A stretch of DNA of 64,000 bases from contig JAEUPP010000038.1 of NCBI GenBank assembly GCA_016790075.1, positions 97,729 through 161,728 on the forward strand, given 5' to 3'. Under the pieces are notes generated by a model. It was not told the DNA's origin, made no database searches, and saw nothing but the letters and a program-made list of their open reading frames with translations. Shown here in pieces: positions 8,598 through 17,784 of this stretch (its first letter is position 1; every line of letters starts with the position of its first letter). A program made the position numbers and the translations under genes. The stretch comes from Rhodanobacteraceae bacterium (lineage in GTDB: Bacteria; Pseudomonadota; Gammaproteobacteria; Xanthomonadales; Rhodanobacteraceae).

Positions 8598-9485
8598 ATG
8601 GAAATTCGCGCGCGCTTGAGCTTTCCCAACGGCGAGCACCCGGACTTCGTGCTGGCGCCTGGCGTTTGTGGAATAGGCTCCGATAGGAACAACCAGGTCG
8701 TGCTCGAAGGCGGCGGCGTCGCACCGCACCACGTGCGCCTGGAGGTCGACGGGCGAGGCCTGACGCTCAGCGTGCTCGACTCACGTGCCCACACGCACTT
8801 GAATGCGCGTCCGGTGCGCGAGAAAGGGATTGTCCGGCTCGGCGATATACTCAGTGTCGATACCGTGCAGATTATCGTGAAGCCCGAGCGTGACGAAGTC
8901 ATCCGCACTTCGGTGCCCAGTGAAAGCACGTTCCCGGCCGATGCCGAAACACGTGCACGAACGGTACCGCCCAAGGTCGTGCTGCGCGGTGTTTCCGGCG
9001 CCCAGTTCGGCCGCATTGTGCCGGTGCGCGGCCGGCTCACGATAGGTCGCGGCGGCGAATGTGACCTCGTGCTTGACGAGCCTGAAATGTCGCGTCGCCA
9101 CGCGATGATCGAGAACAACGGCGACGGAATCTATCTGCGCGATCTCGGCTCATCCAACGGCACCTTCGTCAATGGCGTGCAGGTGCGAGACGCGGTGCTG
9201 CATCCCGGTGATCAGATCGCATTCGACCGCACCCGCTTCCTGCTCGAAGCGCCAGGCCTGCCGCTGCGGGGCGAACTCGTCGAAGAACGCAATCCGGGTT
9301 TTGCACCAGCGATTACGCAGACCATGCAGGCGGTGACCTTGCCCGAGCCAGCGGCCAACAAGCCCAAGCCTGAAGCGGTGCAGGCCGTCGAAGTTGACGT
9401 GAACCGCAACGAGATCTGGTGGCTTATTGGCGCTGCTGCTGCTATCGGCAGTGCTATCGCGCTGTTGCTGCTGTTTGGGTTTTAG
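8598..9485 (+). CDS. Tandem FHA-domain protein with C-terminal membrane anchor
   Basis: Predicted cytoplasmic phosphothreonine reader anchored by its tail. The 295-residue product carries a first, degenerate FHA domain at about 20-90 (GIGSDRNNQVVLEG, HHVRLEV), a second canonical one at about 135-215 with GRGGECDLVLD, SRRH and SSNGTFVNG, a charged linker, and a single TM helix at about 270-293. There is no N-terminal signal peptide. It closes the four-gene run begun by the cupredoxin, and the kinase upstream is its probable phosphorylation partner by analogy with other kinase/FHA pairs. The first FHA domain has lost some binding residues and may be structural. Confidence 0.85.
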   Translation: MEIRARLSFPNGEHPDFVLAPGVCGIGSDRNNQVVLEGGGVAPHHVRLEVDGRGLTLSVLDSRAHTHLNARPVREKGIVRLGDILSVDTVQIIVKPERDEVIRTSVPSESTFPADAETRARTVPPKVVLRGVSGAQFGRIVPVRGRLTIGRGGECDLVLDEPEMSRRHAMIENNGDGIYLRDLGSSNGTFVNGVQVRDAVLHPGDQIAFDRTRFLLEAPGLPLRGELVEERNPGFAPAITQTMQAVTLPEPAANKPKPEAVQAVEVDVNRNEIWWLIGAAAAIGSAIALLLLFGF

Positions 9486-9546
9486 CAAGCCGGCTCAGCG
9501 CGCTGGCGATCGGCGCAGATTCGATCAGTACGCAGCCGTGCGGCAC

Positions 9547-10194
9547 TTACTGAGGTCTGCGCGTCGGCAAGGTCCCGGTGCGTAGCCGTCGGGCGAGTGC
9601 ACTCCACGGCAAGCGCAGTGCCATCAGGACCAGGTAGATCACGCCATAGAGCAAGGGCTCCTGGTTGGCGAACTTCTGGCCCGACTTGACCAGCCAGAGA
9701 TAGTGCAGCACGGCGCAAAGACCGACGAGATAGACCGTCTTGTGCAATGACGACCAGTGGCGGCCGAGACGGCGCATCATGGCCTGGGTTGAAGTCAGGG
9801 CCAGAGGCACCAGCATGAGCCAGGCGAGGAAACCCATCGTGATATAGGGGCGTTTGACGATTTCGTCGAACAACTGCCGCCAGAAGCCGCCGAGATCGAT
9901 AACGAGATAAATACCCAGATGCAGGCTTGCGTAAAAGAACGCGAACAGCCCGAGCATGCGGCGAAAGCGCAACAGCACCGGTAGGCCGGTGATCTGACGC
10001 AACGGTGTCACGGTCAGTGTTGCCAACAGCAGGCGTAGCGCCCAGTCGCCGCTGCGCCGTTCGAGTACCGCAACGGGATCAGGGCCCAGTGTCTGCCGGT
10101 ATACATCCCAGACCAGCAGTGCGAACGGCAGCAGGCACAGGCTGAATAGCGTGAGCTTGGCCAGGGCGATGCGTGGATCCTTAGGGCGTTTCAT
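9547..10194 (-). CDS. msrQ: MsrQ, haem-binding membrane subunit of methionine sulfoxide reductase
   Basis: Inner-membrane b-type cytochrome that passes electrons from the quinone pool or flavin to MsrP for repair of oxidised methionines in periplasmic proteins. The 215-residue product has about six TM helices and family signatures such as TPLRQITG, RRMLGLFAFFYASLHL (haem-ligand His) and LHKTVYLVG. The ATG at 10194 is preceded by AGGGAGAG, and starts the protein MKRPKDPRI, typical of the family. It lies 84 bases downstream of msrP on the same strand, as in the usual operon. Confidence 0.93.
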   Translation of the reverse strand: MKRPKDPRIALAKLTLFSLCLLPFALLVWDVYRQTLGPDPVAVLERRSGDWALRLLLATLTVTPLRQITGLPVLLRFRRMLGLFAFFYASLHLGIYLVIDLGGFWRQLFDEIVKRPYITMGFLAWLMLVPLALTSTQAMMRRLGRHWSSLHKTVYLVGLCAVLHYLWLVKSGQKFANQEPLLYGVIYLVLMALRLPWSALARRLRTGTLPTRRPQ

Positions 10195-10278
10195 TGCTCT
10201 CCCTGGCGGCGCAGAACAATCATTGCAAAGTGAGTTCGCTACTTGCACTCGTGGTGAAACGCCGCATTAGCGAGCTGC

Positions 10279-11268
10279 TCAGAAGTTTGCGCGCAGATCC
10301 ATGCCCGCGTAGAGCGCGGCAACATCCTCGGCATAACCGTTGAACGGCAAGGTGGCAATGCGTTGCGAAAACAGACTGCTTCCGTTTCCCGCGATACGCC
10401 GTTCGCTGGCCTGGGTCCAGCGCGGATGATCGACAGCGGGATTCACGTTCGAGTAGAAACCGTATTCATTCGCTGCGGCGAGATTCCATGAGGTCGCCGG
10501 CTGCCGCTCCCAGAACTCTATGCGCACTATCGATTTGGCCCCCTTGAAACCATATTTCCATGGCACGACCAGCCGTAGCGGCGCGCCGTTCTGATTGGGT
10601 AGCTCGCGACCATACAGGCCGACCGCAAGCAAGCTCAGCGGATGCATGGCTTCGTCAATGCGCAGCGCCTCACGATAGGGCCAGTCAAGCACCGGATAGG
10701 CCAGGCCGGGCATCTCCGAGGGGCGATTCACGGTAGTGAACGCGACATATTTTGCGCGCGAAGTAGGGCGGAAGCGCGCAAGGCATTCACCTAGCGGTAT
10801 TCCTATCCACGGAATCACCATCGACCAGGCCTCAACACAGCGATGACGATAGACGCGTTCTTCGAGGGTATGTGGCTTCAACAGGTCTTCGAGCGTGAAT
10901 TGACCGATGAGTTCGGCATGTCCTGCAACCTCTATCGTCCAGGGCTTGGGTCTGAAGCGGCCCGAATGGCGCGCCGGTGAACTCTTGTCGGTGCCGAATT
11001 CATAGTAATTGTTGTAGCTGGTCGCGTCGTTCCAGCTAGTGAGTGCTTCGGCTGTCTGCCAGCGCTCGTTGCGTTTGGCCTGCAGTGGCTTGCCGGCCGC
11101 AGTATCGGAGGCCGGCGCAGCGGCCTGGCCTGGTTCGCTGTCACCGCAGCCGGTAACCAGCAGTGGTGCGGCCAGACCCAGCGTGTGCAAAAACTCGCGC
11201 CGCCGCCAGTACACGGACTCGGGCGTGATTTCGGAGCTGGCAATCGGTTTGCTGCGGAATCGTTGCAT
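10279..11268 (-). CDS. msrP: MsrP, periplasmic molybdopterin methionine sulfoxide reductase
   Basis: Catalytic subunit of the MsrPQ system, using a mono-molybdopterin cofactor to reduce protein methionine sulfoxides. With the ATG at 11268 the product is 329 residues. It has a twin-arginine motif (RRREFL at 22-27), the molybdenum-ligand Cys in YRHRCVEAWS, and the family motif PWKYGFKGAKSIV. Unlike the Escherichia coli protein, the signal sequence ends in LLVTGC (Cys41), which fits a lipobox, followed by an Ala-rich linker; this suggests a Tat-exported lipoprotein. msrQ follows. Confidence 0.93.
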   Translation of the reverse strand: MQRFRSKPIASSEITPESVYWRRREFLHTLGLAAPLLVTGCGDSEPGQAAAPASDTAAGKPLQAKRNERWQTAEALTSWNDATSYNNYYEFGTDKSSPARHSGRFRPKPWTIEVAGHAELIGQFTLEDLLKPHTLEERVYRHRCVEAWSMVIPWIGIPLGECLARFRPTSRAKYVAFTTVNRPSEMPGLAYPVLDWPYREALRIDEAMHPLSLLAVGLYGRELPNQNGAPLRLVVPWKYGFKGAKSIVRIEFWERQPATSWNLAAANEYGFYSNVNPAVDHPRWTQASERRIAGNGSSLFSQRIATLPFNGYAEDVAALYAGMDLRANF

Positions 11269-11577
11269 AAGGTGATTGGACTCGGAATTTGGTTTCTTGA
11301 TTGATGTGGTCCGCTTGCGCCAATGACTGCGCCAAGAGTGATTGCCCAATCCCCCGGTATTGATCACTCTGAACGCCGCGGCGACCGGAGCGCCAGCATT
11401 TCACCGATCTGCACAAGCCGCCGTCAGGGCTGCAACGCCCTACCGCGGATAGGGGCTTTGACCTCTTCCGGCCGGGCCCGTTTTGCGAGCAGACCGGCCA
11501 GGCCGCCGGGATCTTTCAAAGGGCTCTGGCGATGCGGACTGCCCTCGCTATACTGGCGCGAAATTGGTCGATGTCGA
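11269..11577. other. Intergenic region between msrP and the PAS-GGDEF-EAL gene
   Basis: 309 bases between divergent genes, so both promoters should lie here. A TATACT at 11549-11554 could be a -10 box for the plus-strand gene, but no matching -35 box was found. The plus-strand frame is open throughout, yet its codons do not resemble the downstream protein. Confidence 0.4.
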
Positions 11578-14500
11578 GTGACGGTGCACGGGGAACCTCA
11601 CATTGCCGCGGCGTTTCGCTATTCGGCCAGCCTGATCGTCGTGTTGGATGCGAGCGATGGCTGCATAGTCGATGTGAGTCCGTCTGTCGAAACGACGCTC
11701 GACTACCCGCGCGACGAGCTTGTTGGCAGGCGCCCGATTGATGTTGGCCTGTGGCGCAACCTCGATGAACGCGCCCTGCTCTGGGCGAATCTGCGCAGCC
11801 AGGGGCGTCTTTGCGACCAGCCGCTCGAGTTTATTGCCCGGGACGGCAGCACATTTCGCGTGCTGTGCAACTGCGAGATGTTCAATCTCGATCGACGCAT
11901 GTACGTCATCTGTATTGGTCGTGGCATCAACGAACCGTCGATGGCCGCGAGCGAGGCAGCGGACGTGTCGAGCTACCGCTCGCTGTTTCTTGCCGCGGCC
12001 GAAGGCATTTATCGCAGCCTGCCGCTCGGGGGGCTTATCGACGTGAATCCGGCGATGGCGCAGATATTCGGCTACGACTCGCCGGAGCAGATGCTGCGCG
12101 ATTTCGCTTGCTCCTCGCGCGATGTCTATGTCGATGCCGAGGATTACGAGCGCATGCTGGAGGAAATCCGCCGCGACGGCGTGCTGAGCAACCGCCGTTC
12201 GCGTGTACGCCGCCGCGACGGCAGCACGATCTGGATCAGTGAGAACTTGCGTTCGGTTCGCGACAGCGATGGCCGGCTGCTGTTTTACGAAGGTTCTGCG
12301 ATCGACATTACGCGACAGGAGGCTGCCGAGAGCGCGCTGCGCCAATCTGAGGAGCTTTACCGCATCCTCGTCGACAACTGCCGCGACGGCGTATTCCTTA
12401 TCCAGCGCGGCAGGGTCGTCTTTCTCAACGAGGCAATGTCCCGCATGCTCGGTTATACCGTCGCCGAGCTTACCGACCATGACTATATGGAGCTGGTAGC
12501 GCCCGAATCGCGCGATGCTCAGCAACAGCGCCGCCTGTCGCGCGAAAGCGGATCGCTTGAAGTGCAGGGCTATGAGATCTACATGCTGTGCAAGGACGGT
12601 TCGCGCCGGCTGGTGCAGGTGCGCGCCGATCCCGTGGTCTACAACAGCGATATCGCCAGCATCGGCACAGCGCGCGACATCACCGAGGAACGCCTGCAGC
12701 AACAGGCCTTGAGCGAGGCCGAGCGCAGATATCGAGAGCTATTTCGCCATTCGGTAGTCGGGCTGTTTCAGACCCGGGCTGACGGCAGCGTCGTCGAAGC
12801 CAATGCTGCGCTGGCACAGCTGCTTGGATACGGCTCGCGTCGCGAGCTGCTGCAGCAGCTCCGCCACCTCAACGATATTGATGTCGATGCCGAAGTGCCC
12901 CAGCGTATCTCGGCTCTGCTGCGAGCCAATGGTTATCTCACTGACGAGGAAGTGCGGTTGCGGCGCAGGGATGGGAGAAACATATGGGCTTTGGTAAATA
13001 TCCACACTGTCCGCGATGAGCAAGGTCACGTACAGAGCCTTGAGGGATCGGTGCAGGACATCACCGCACGCCGCGACGCCGAACGCGCTCTGCTGAGCTC
13101 TGAGGAGCGTTACCGCATTCTGGTCGAACATGCGCAGATCGGCGTCTACGTGATGCGTGAGGGCCGCTACATCTACGTAAACCAGCGTTTTGCCGCATTG
13201 ACCGGTTACGACGAGCGAGAGCTGATCGGCATGCATTGGGCTGAGCTCACCAGTGAAGCGGGGCGGCGCATCGTTGACGACAGGCTAGCCGCGCGCGCGC
13301 GCGGAGAATCGTTGGCGCCAGAGTATGAAACCGTGCTGCGACGCAAGGACGGCCGTGAGCTGCGTATCAGCGTCAGTGCGGGTCTGATCCGGCTTGAGGA
13401 CGGTGACTGTTTCAGCGGCACGGTGCGCGATGTCACCGAACGTCATCGCTTCGAGAGCGAGCTCGAACACAATGCGACCCACGATGCCCTGACCGAGTTG
13501 CCGAACCGCGTGCTGTTTGAGCGGCACCTCGTCGCTCGCCTGCGCGACGCGCACGAGGCCGACAATTTCAACTATGCCATCCTGTTTCTGGATCTCGATG
13601 GCTTCAAGCTCGTCAATGACAGCCTGGGGCATGCAACCGGCGACCGCTTGCTGGTCGAAATTACTGCGCGGCTGCGTGCGGCCGTGCCGCCGGGTTCGGT
13701 GCTGGCCCGTTACGGTGGCGATGAATTTACTGTGCTGCCGCCTGCTAGTTCGGCGGCCGATGCGGAACAGCTTGCGCAGCGGCTCCTGCTCGTGCTCGGT
13801 GAGCCATTCGTATTTGATGGGCATCGCGTCTATTCCGGCGCTAGCATCGGCATCGTCATGGGGCGACCAGGTTACGCGACACCTGAACACGTGCTGCGCG
13901 ATGCGGATACGGCGATGTATCGCGCGAAGGCGCGGGGCAAGTCGGCCTACGTCGTGTTTGATGAAGCCATGCACCAGGCTGCGCGCGAACGATTGCGACT
14001 GGAAACGGATCTGCGCGAGGGCATCGAACGTGCCGAGTTCCGCGTGCACTATCAGCCGGTGGTCGATCTGCGCAGTGGCGCCATCGTCGGATGCGAGGCG
14101 CTGTTGCGCTGGGCCCATCCGCAGCGCGGTCTGCTGCATCCGCCGCAGTTCCTGGGGGTTGCCGAGGAAACGGGGCTGATCGTCCCTATTGACTGGTGGG
14201 GGCTGGAAGAAGCCTGCCGCCAGCTGTGTACCTGGCAGCGGCGCTACCCCGCCTATTCGCGGCTGCGTATCAACGTGAATGTCGACGAGCGCCAGTTCGC
14301 CGAGCGTGACGTCGCCGCCGGAATTGGCCGCGTGCTCGCCCGCACCGAATTGGCTGCGGCTTCGCTGGCTATCGAAGTCACCGAGACGGTGTTTCGTGCC
14401 GGACGCGGCCAGGCCGAGGCGATACTGGCCGAGGTCAAACGGCTGGGCGTGAGTCTTGTCGTCGACGATTTCGGTACAGGTTATTCCTCGCTGGATTCGT

Positions 14501-14781
14501 TTGCGTCCTCGCCGTTTGACGCGCTGAAGATCGATCGCAGCTTCGTGCGTGATATGGAATCCAACCGGCGCCATCGCGCTATCGTGCGCACGATCTCGGG
14601 TTTTGCCGAGGATCTTGGTCTGTCCCTGACTGCCGAGGGTGTGGAGACGCAGGCTCAGGCCGAGCTGCTCATGGCCATGGGGTGCGGCACGGCGCAGGGA
14701 TTTCTGTATGCGCCAGCACTCGCGGCCGAGGCTATGGAGCAGGTGCTCGCGTCGGGCTCGGTACTCCGCCGCCGCGCCTGA
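11578..14781 (+). CDS. Five-PAS GGDEF-EAL cyclic-di-GMP protein
   Basis: Predicted cytoplasmic enzyme that makes and/or degrades cyclic di-GMP in response to signals sensed by PAS domains. Five PAS units can be seen, beginning near FRYSASLIVVLD, YRSLFLAAAEGIY, YRILVDNCRDGVF, YRELFRHSVVGLF and YRILVEHAQIGVY. They are followed by a GGDEF domain with an intact RYGGDEF motif and an EAL domain with intact CEALLRW and DDFGTGYSS motifs. There is no RxxD inhibitory site just before GGDEF and no TM helix. Both catalytic motifs look intact, so activity direction is open. The GTG at 11578 just precedes the first PAS domain; no ATG fits, so the start is uncertain. Confidence 0.88.
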   Translation: MTVHGEPHIAAAFRYSASLIVVLDASDGCIVDVSPSVETTLDYPRDELVGRRPIDVGLWRNLDERALLWANLRSQGRLCDQPLEFIARDGSTFRVLCNCEMFNLDRRMYVICIGRGINEPSMAASEAADVSSYRSLFLAAAEGIYRSLPLGGLIDVNPAMAQIFGYDSPEQMLRDFACSSRDVYVDAEDYERMLEEIRRDGVLSNRRSRVRRRDGSTIWISENLRSVRDSDGRLLFYEGSAIDITRQEAAESALRQSEELYRILVDNCRDGVFLIQRGRVVFLNEAMSRMLGYTVAELTDHDYMELVAPESRDAQQQRRLSRESGSLEVQGYEIYMLCKDGSRRLVQVRADPVVYNSDIASIGTARDITEERLQQQALSEAERRYRELFRHSVVGLFQTRADGSVVEANAALAQLLGYGSRRELLQQLRHLNDIDVDAEVPQRISALLRANGYLTDEEVRLRRRDGRNIWALVNIHTVRDEQGHVQSLEGSVQDITARRDAERALLSSEERYRILVEHAQIGVYVMREGRYIYVNQRFAALTGYDERELIGMHWAELTSEAGRRIVDDRLAARARGESLAPEYETVLRRKDGRELRISVSAGLIRLEDGDCFSGTVRDVTERHRFESELEHNATHDALTELPNRVLFERHLVARLRDAHEADNFNYAILFLDLDGFKLVNDSLGHATGDRLLVEITARLRAAVPPGSVLARYGGDEFTVLPPASSAADAEQLAQRLLLVLGEPFVFDGHRVYSGASIGIVMGRPGYATPEHVLRDADTAMYRAKARGKSAYVVFDEAMHQAARERLRLETDLREGIERAEFRVHYQPVVDLRSGAIVGCEALLRWAHPQRGLLHPPQFLGVAEETGLIVPIDWWGLEEACRQLCTWQRRYPAYSRLRINVNVDERQFAERDVAAGIGRVLARTELAAASLAIEVTETVFRAGRGQAEAILAEVKRLGVSLVVDDFGTGYSSLDSFASSPFDALKIDRSFVRDMESNRRHRAIVRTISGFAEDLGLSLTAEGVETQAQAELLMAMGCGTAQGFLYAPALAAEAMEQVLASGSVLRRRA

Positions 14782-14878
14782 GATGGACCGGGTCTGGCCG
14801 CGTGATATGACGGAATTGCCCTGGCAAGGGCACTGCTGCAGGGCATAATGCCGGACTCGCCCTCGCGGAGTTGCTGCC

Positions 14879-15961
14879 TTGAGTCGTGGTCATAATTTCA
14901 GCGCCGGCCCGGCCGCGCTGCCCGAAGCCGTGCTGCGCCGCGCGCAGGCTGAGATGCTGGAATGGGGTGCTAGCGGCGCATCGGTGATGGAGGTCAGTCA
15001 CCGGGGCAAGGACTTTATCGCGATGGCCGAACAGGCTGAAGCTGACCTGCGCGAATTGCTCGCGGTGCCCGCCAACTACAAGGTGCTGTTTCTGCAAGGC
15101 GGAGCGACCCAGCAGTTCGCGCAGATTCCGATGAACCTGGCCCGGCGCGAACAGCGCGTCGACTACATCGTGACCGGCGACTGGGGCGAGAAAGCCGTGC
15201 GCGAAGCCAGCTCGCTGGCCCGCGTCCATGTGGCGGCGACTTCGGCCGGCAACCGTCATACCGCAATTCCACCGTTGGCGAGCTGGGATCTCGATCCGCA
15301 GGCGGCGTATCTGCACTACACGCCGAACGAAACCATCCGTGGCGTGGAGTTTCACGACGTACCCGATGCCGGCGATGTGCCGCTGATCGCCGACATGTCC
15401 TCGACTATCCTGTCACGACCCATCGATGTGTCGCGCTTCGGTCTGATCTATGCCGGTGCACAAAAGAACATAGGGCCATCCGGCATCGTCGTGGTCATCG
15501 TGCGCGAGGATCTGCTGGCGCGCTGTCCGGCGGATCTGCCCAAGATCTTCAGTTTTGCCGAACAGGCCGCGCAGGGTTCGATGCTGAATACGCCGAATAC
15601 CTTTGGCTGGTATCTTGCCGGCCTGATCTTCCAGTGGCTCAAGCAGGAAGGCGGTCTCGCTGCGATGGCGCTGCGCAACCGGCGCAAGGCCGAAACGCTT
15701 TATCGCTATATCGATGCATCAGGTTTCTACAGCAACCCGGTCGACCCCGCCGCACGTTCCTGGATGAATGTGCCGTTTACATTGCCGCGCAGCGAACTGG
15801 ATGCGATTTTCCTGCAGGAGTCCAAGGACGCCGGCCTGCTGGCTCTCAAGGGTCACAAGCTTGTCGGCGGTATGCGTGCATCGCTGTACAACGCCGTCAC
15901 GCAAGACAGCGTCGATGCTCTGGTTGCATTCATGCAGGACTTCGCCCAGCGCAAGGGCTGA
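14879..15961 (+). CDS. serC: Phosphoserine aminotransferase
   Basis: PLP enzyme converting 3-phosphohydroxypyruvate and glutamate to phosphoserine in serine synthesis, and acting in the parallel pyridoxine step in gammaproteobacteria. The 360-residue product opens with RGHNFSAGPAALP, has the LFLQGGATQQF phosphate-binding segment, and carries the PLP lysine in GAQKNIGPSG. The start is a TTG at 14879, with GGAG upstream; no ATG fits the conserved N-terminus. serA, the preceding step, lies about 1.8 kb away on the opposite strand. Confidence 0.95.
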   Translation: MSRGHNFSAGPAALPEAVLRRAQAEMLEWGASGASVMEVSHRGKDFIAMAEQAEADLRELLAVPANYKVLFLQGGATQQFAQIPMNLARREQRVDYIVTGDWGEKAVREASSLARVHVAATSAGNRHTAIPPLASWDLDPQAAYLHYTPNETIRGVEFHDVPDAGDVPLIADMSSTILSRPIDVSRFGLIYAGAQKNIGPSGIVVVIVREDLLARCPADLPKIFSFAEQAAQGSMLNTPNTFGWYLAGLIFQWLKQEGGLAAMALRNRRKAETLYRYIDASGFYSNPVDPAARSWMNVPFTLPRSELDAIFLQESKDAGLLALKGHKLVGGMRASLYNAVTQDSVDALVAFMQDFAQRKG

Positions 15962-16108
15962 GCACAAATCCGCAGTCGCTAACCTGATACACCCGTACTG
16001 AGGCGCGCTGCTCCCCTGTGTCGGCGGGACCCTCGCCGTCACTGGAGTCGGCGGCGCGCATCAGGACGGCTTTGTGATGGTCTCGCTGCGGACGGGGGAC
16101 GAATGTTC

Positions 16109-17704
16109 CTAGGCGGCCTTGCTTGCCGGCTTGCTGCCGCGCGAACGCAGCCAGGCGGCGTATTCGTCAAGGTCGCCGTCGAAGGCCTCGACCAGGCCAT
16201 CGGCGACACGCCAGTAGCTGTCGCAGACCAGGCCGGTCAAATGGCGGTCATGCGACACCAGCACGATGGCTCCGTCAAAATCGCTGAGCGCTTCGGCCAA
16301 TGCCTCGCGCATTTCAAGGTCGAGATGGTTGGTCGGTTCGTCCAGCAGCAGCACGTTGGGCCGGCGCCAGGCAATCAGCGCGAGTGCAAGCCGCGCGCGT
16401 TCGCCGCCGGAGAAATTGTCGATCACCTCGAACGCGCGATTGCCCGGGAAGTTCCAGCGCGCCAGGAAGTCGCGGAACTCCTGCGTCGCCACGCCCGGTG
16501 CGATTTCCTTGAGGTGATCGATAGGGCTCAGACCTTCGTGCAGCGACTCGACGGTATGCTGTGCGAAATAGCCAAGCTGCATGTCCTTGTGCGCCATACG
16601 GTCACCGGCAAGCAAGGCGAGTTCCCCGACCAGCGTCTTCACCAGCGTAGATTTGCCGGCACCGTTGGGGCCTAGCAGGCCGACGCGATCACCGGCCTCA
16701 AGTCCGAAGCCCACCTTGCGCAGAATGCAGACCTCACCATACCCGGCATTCGTATCGTTAAGGCGCAGCAGCGAATGCGGCAATTTCGCCGGTGCATCGA
16801 AGTTGATGCGGATCTGGCGCTCGGCGCGTACCGCCTCGGTGCCGCTGAGCTTGGCCAGACGCTTGACCCGAGATTGCGCCTGACGCGCCTTGCTGGCTTT
16901 TGCCTTGAACCGGGCGATGAAGGCCTGCAGATGTGCGCGTTCGGCCTGTTCTTTCTCAAAGGCGATCTGCTGCTGGCGCAACTGTTCGGCGCGTTGCCGC
17001 TCGAAACTTGTGTAGTCCCCGCTGTAGAGCTTGGCGCGGCCTTCATGCAGATGCAGCGTATGTGTGCTGAGGCCGTCGAGGAATTCGCGATCGTGCGAAA
17101 TCATCAGCAGCATGCCGGGATACTTGAGCAACCACTGCTCCAGCCAGAGCACGGCATCAAGATCAAGATGATTGGTCGGTTCGTCCAGCAGCAGCAAGTC
17201 ACTGGGCATCATCAGTGCCCGCGCCAGGTTAAGGCGTACACGCCAGCCTCCGGAGAAATCCGATACCGGCATCTGATGCGTGTCGGGATGGAAGCCCAGG
17301 CCATGCAGCAGGCGGCCTGCGCGTGCGTTGGCATCGTAGCCGTTGATCGCGGCGAGTTCCTGATGCGCCTGAGCGACAGCGTCCCAGTCCTCGCGCGCCG
17401 TCGCTGCTGCCTCGGCGCGCAGGATGGCGTGTACTTCGGTGTCACCCGACAGCACGAAGTCGATGGCGGCGTCGGGCAGCGACGGTGTTTCCTGGGCGAC
17501 GCTGGCGATGCGCAGCCGAGTGGGGCGGTCCAGGTCGCCACTGTCGGGTTCGACTTCGCCCTGGATTGCCGCAAAGAGGCTGGATTTGCCGCAGCCATTG
17601 CGGCCAACGACGCCGACACGCGAGCCAGCATGCAGGGTAAGGTCAACCTCCGACAGCAGCAGGCGTTCGCCACGGCGCAGGGCGAAATTACGAAAGGCAA
17701 TCAT
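16109..17704 (-). CDS. yheS: ABC-F family ATPase (YheS type)
   Basis: Soluble ABC-F protein with two fused ATPase domains, a class acting on ribosomes. The 531-residue product has Walker A motifs GRNGCGKSS and GPNGAGKST, signatures SGGWRVRL and SGGERARL, and two LLLDEPTNHLD Walker B motifs, with the charged inter-domain linker between (about 235-300). The start MIAFRNFALRRG resembles YheS. It is shorter than the Escherichia coli protein because the C-terminal charged extension is missing. ATG at 17704 is chosen over 17734 on family fit. It lies 80 bases downstream of serA on the same strand. Confidence 0.88.
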   Translation of the reverse strand: MIAFRNFALRRGERLLLSEVDLTLHAGSRVGVVGRNGCGKSSLFAAIQGEVEPDSGDLDRPTRLRIASVAQETPSLPDAAIDFVLSGDTEVHAILRAEAAATAREDWDAVAQAHQELAAINGYDANARAGRLLHGLGFHPDTHQMPVSDFSGGWRVRLNLARALMMPSDLLLLDEPTNHLDLDAVLWLEQWLLKYPGMLLMISHDREFLDGLSTHTLHLHEGRAKLYSGDYTSFERQRAEQLRQQQIAFEKEQAERAHLQAFIARFKAKASKARQAQSRVKRLAKLSGTEAVRAERQIRINFDAPAKLPHSLLRLNDTNAGYGEVCILRKVGFGLEAGDRVGLLGPNGAGKSTLVKTLVGELALLAGDRMAHKDMQLGYFAQHTVESLHEGLSPIDHLKEIAPGVATQEFRDFLARWNFPGNRAFEVIDNFSGGERARLALALIAWRRPNVLLLDEPTNHLDLEMREALAEALSDFDGAIVLVSHDRHLTGLVCDSYWRVADGLVEAFDGDLDEYAAWLRSRGSKPASKAA

Positions 17705-17784
17705 GAAGCGGACCGGAGGGCGGAAAACCGGCAATGATAGCCTGCTCAGGGTCGGGCCGTCCGCTGCGGACGGTCCGGCCGCTA

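Noticed and set aside
17757-17773. CCGTCCGC-T-GCGGACGG after serA as a terminator
   Set aside because: Perfect palindrome with a one-base centre but no T run, and yheS follows on the same strand; may only be a GC-rich repeat.
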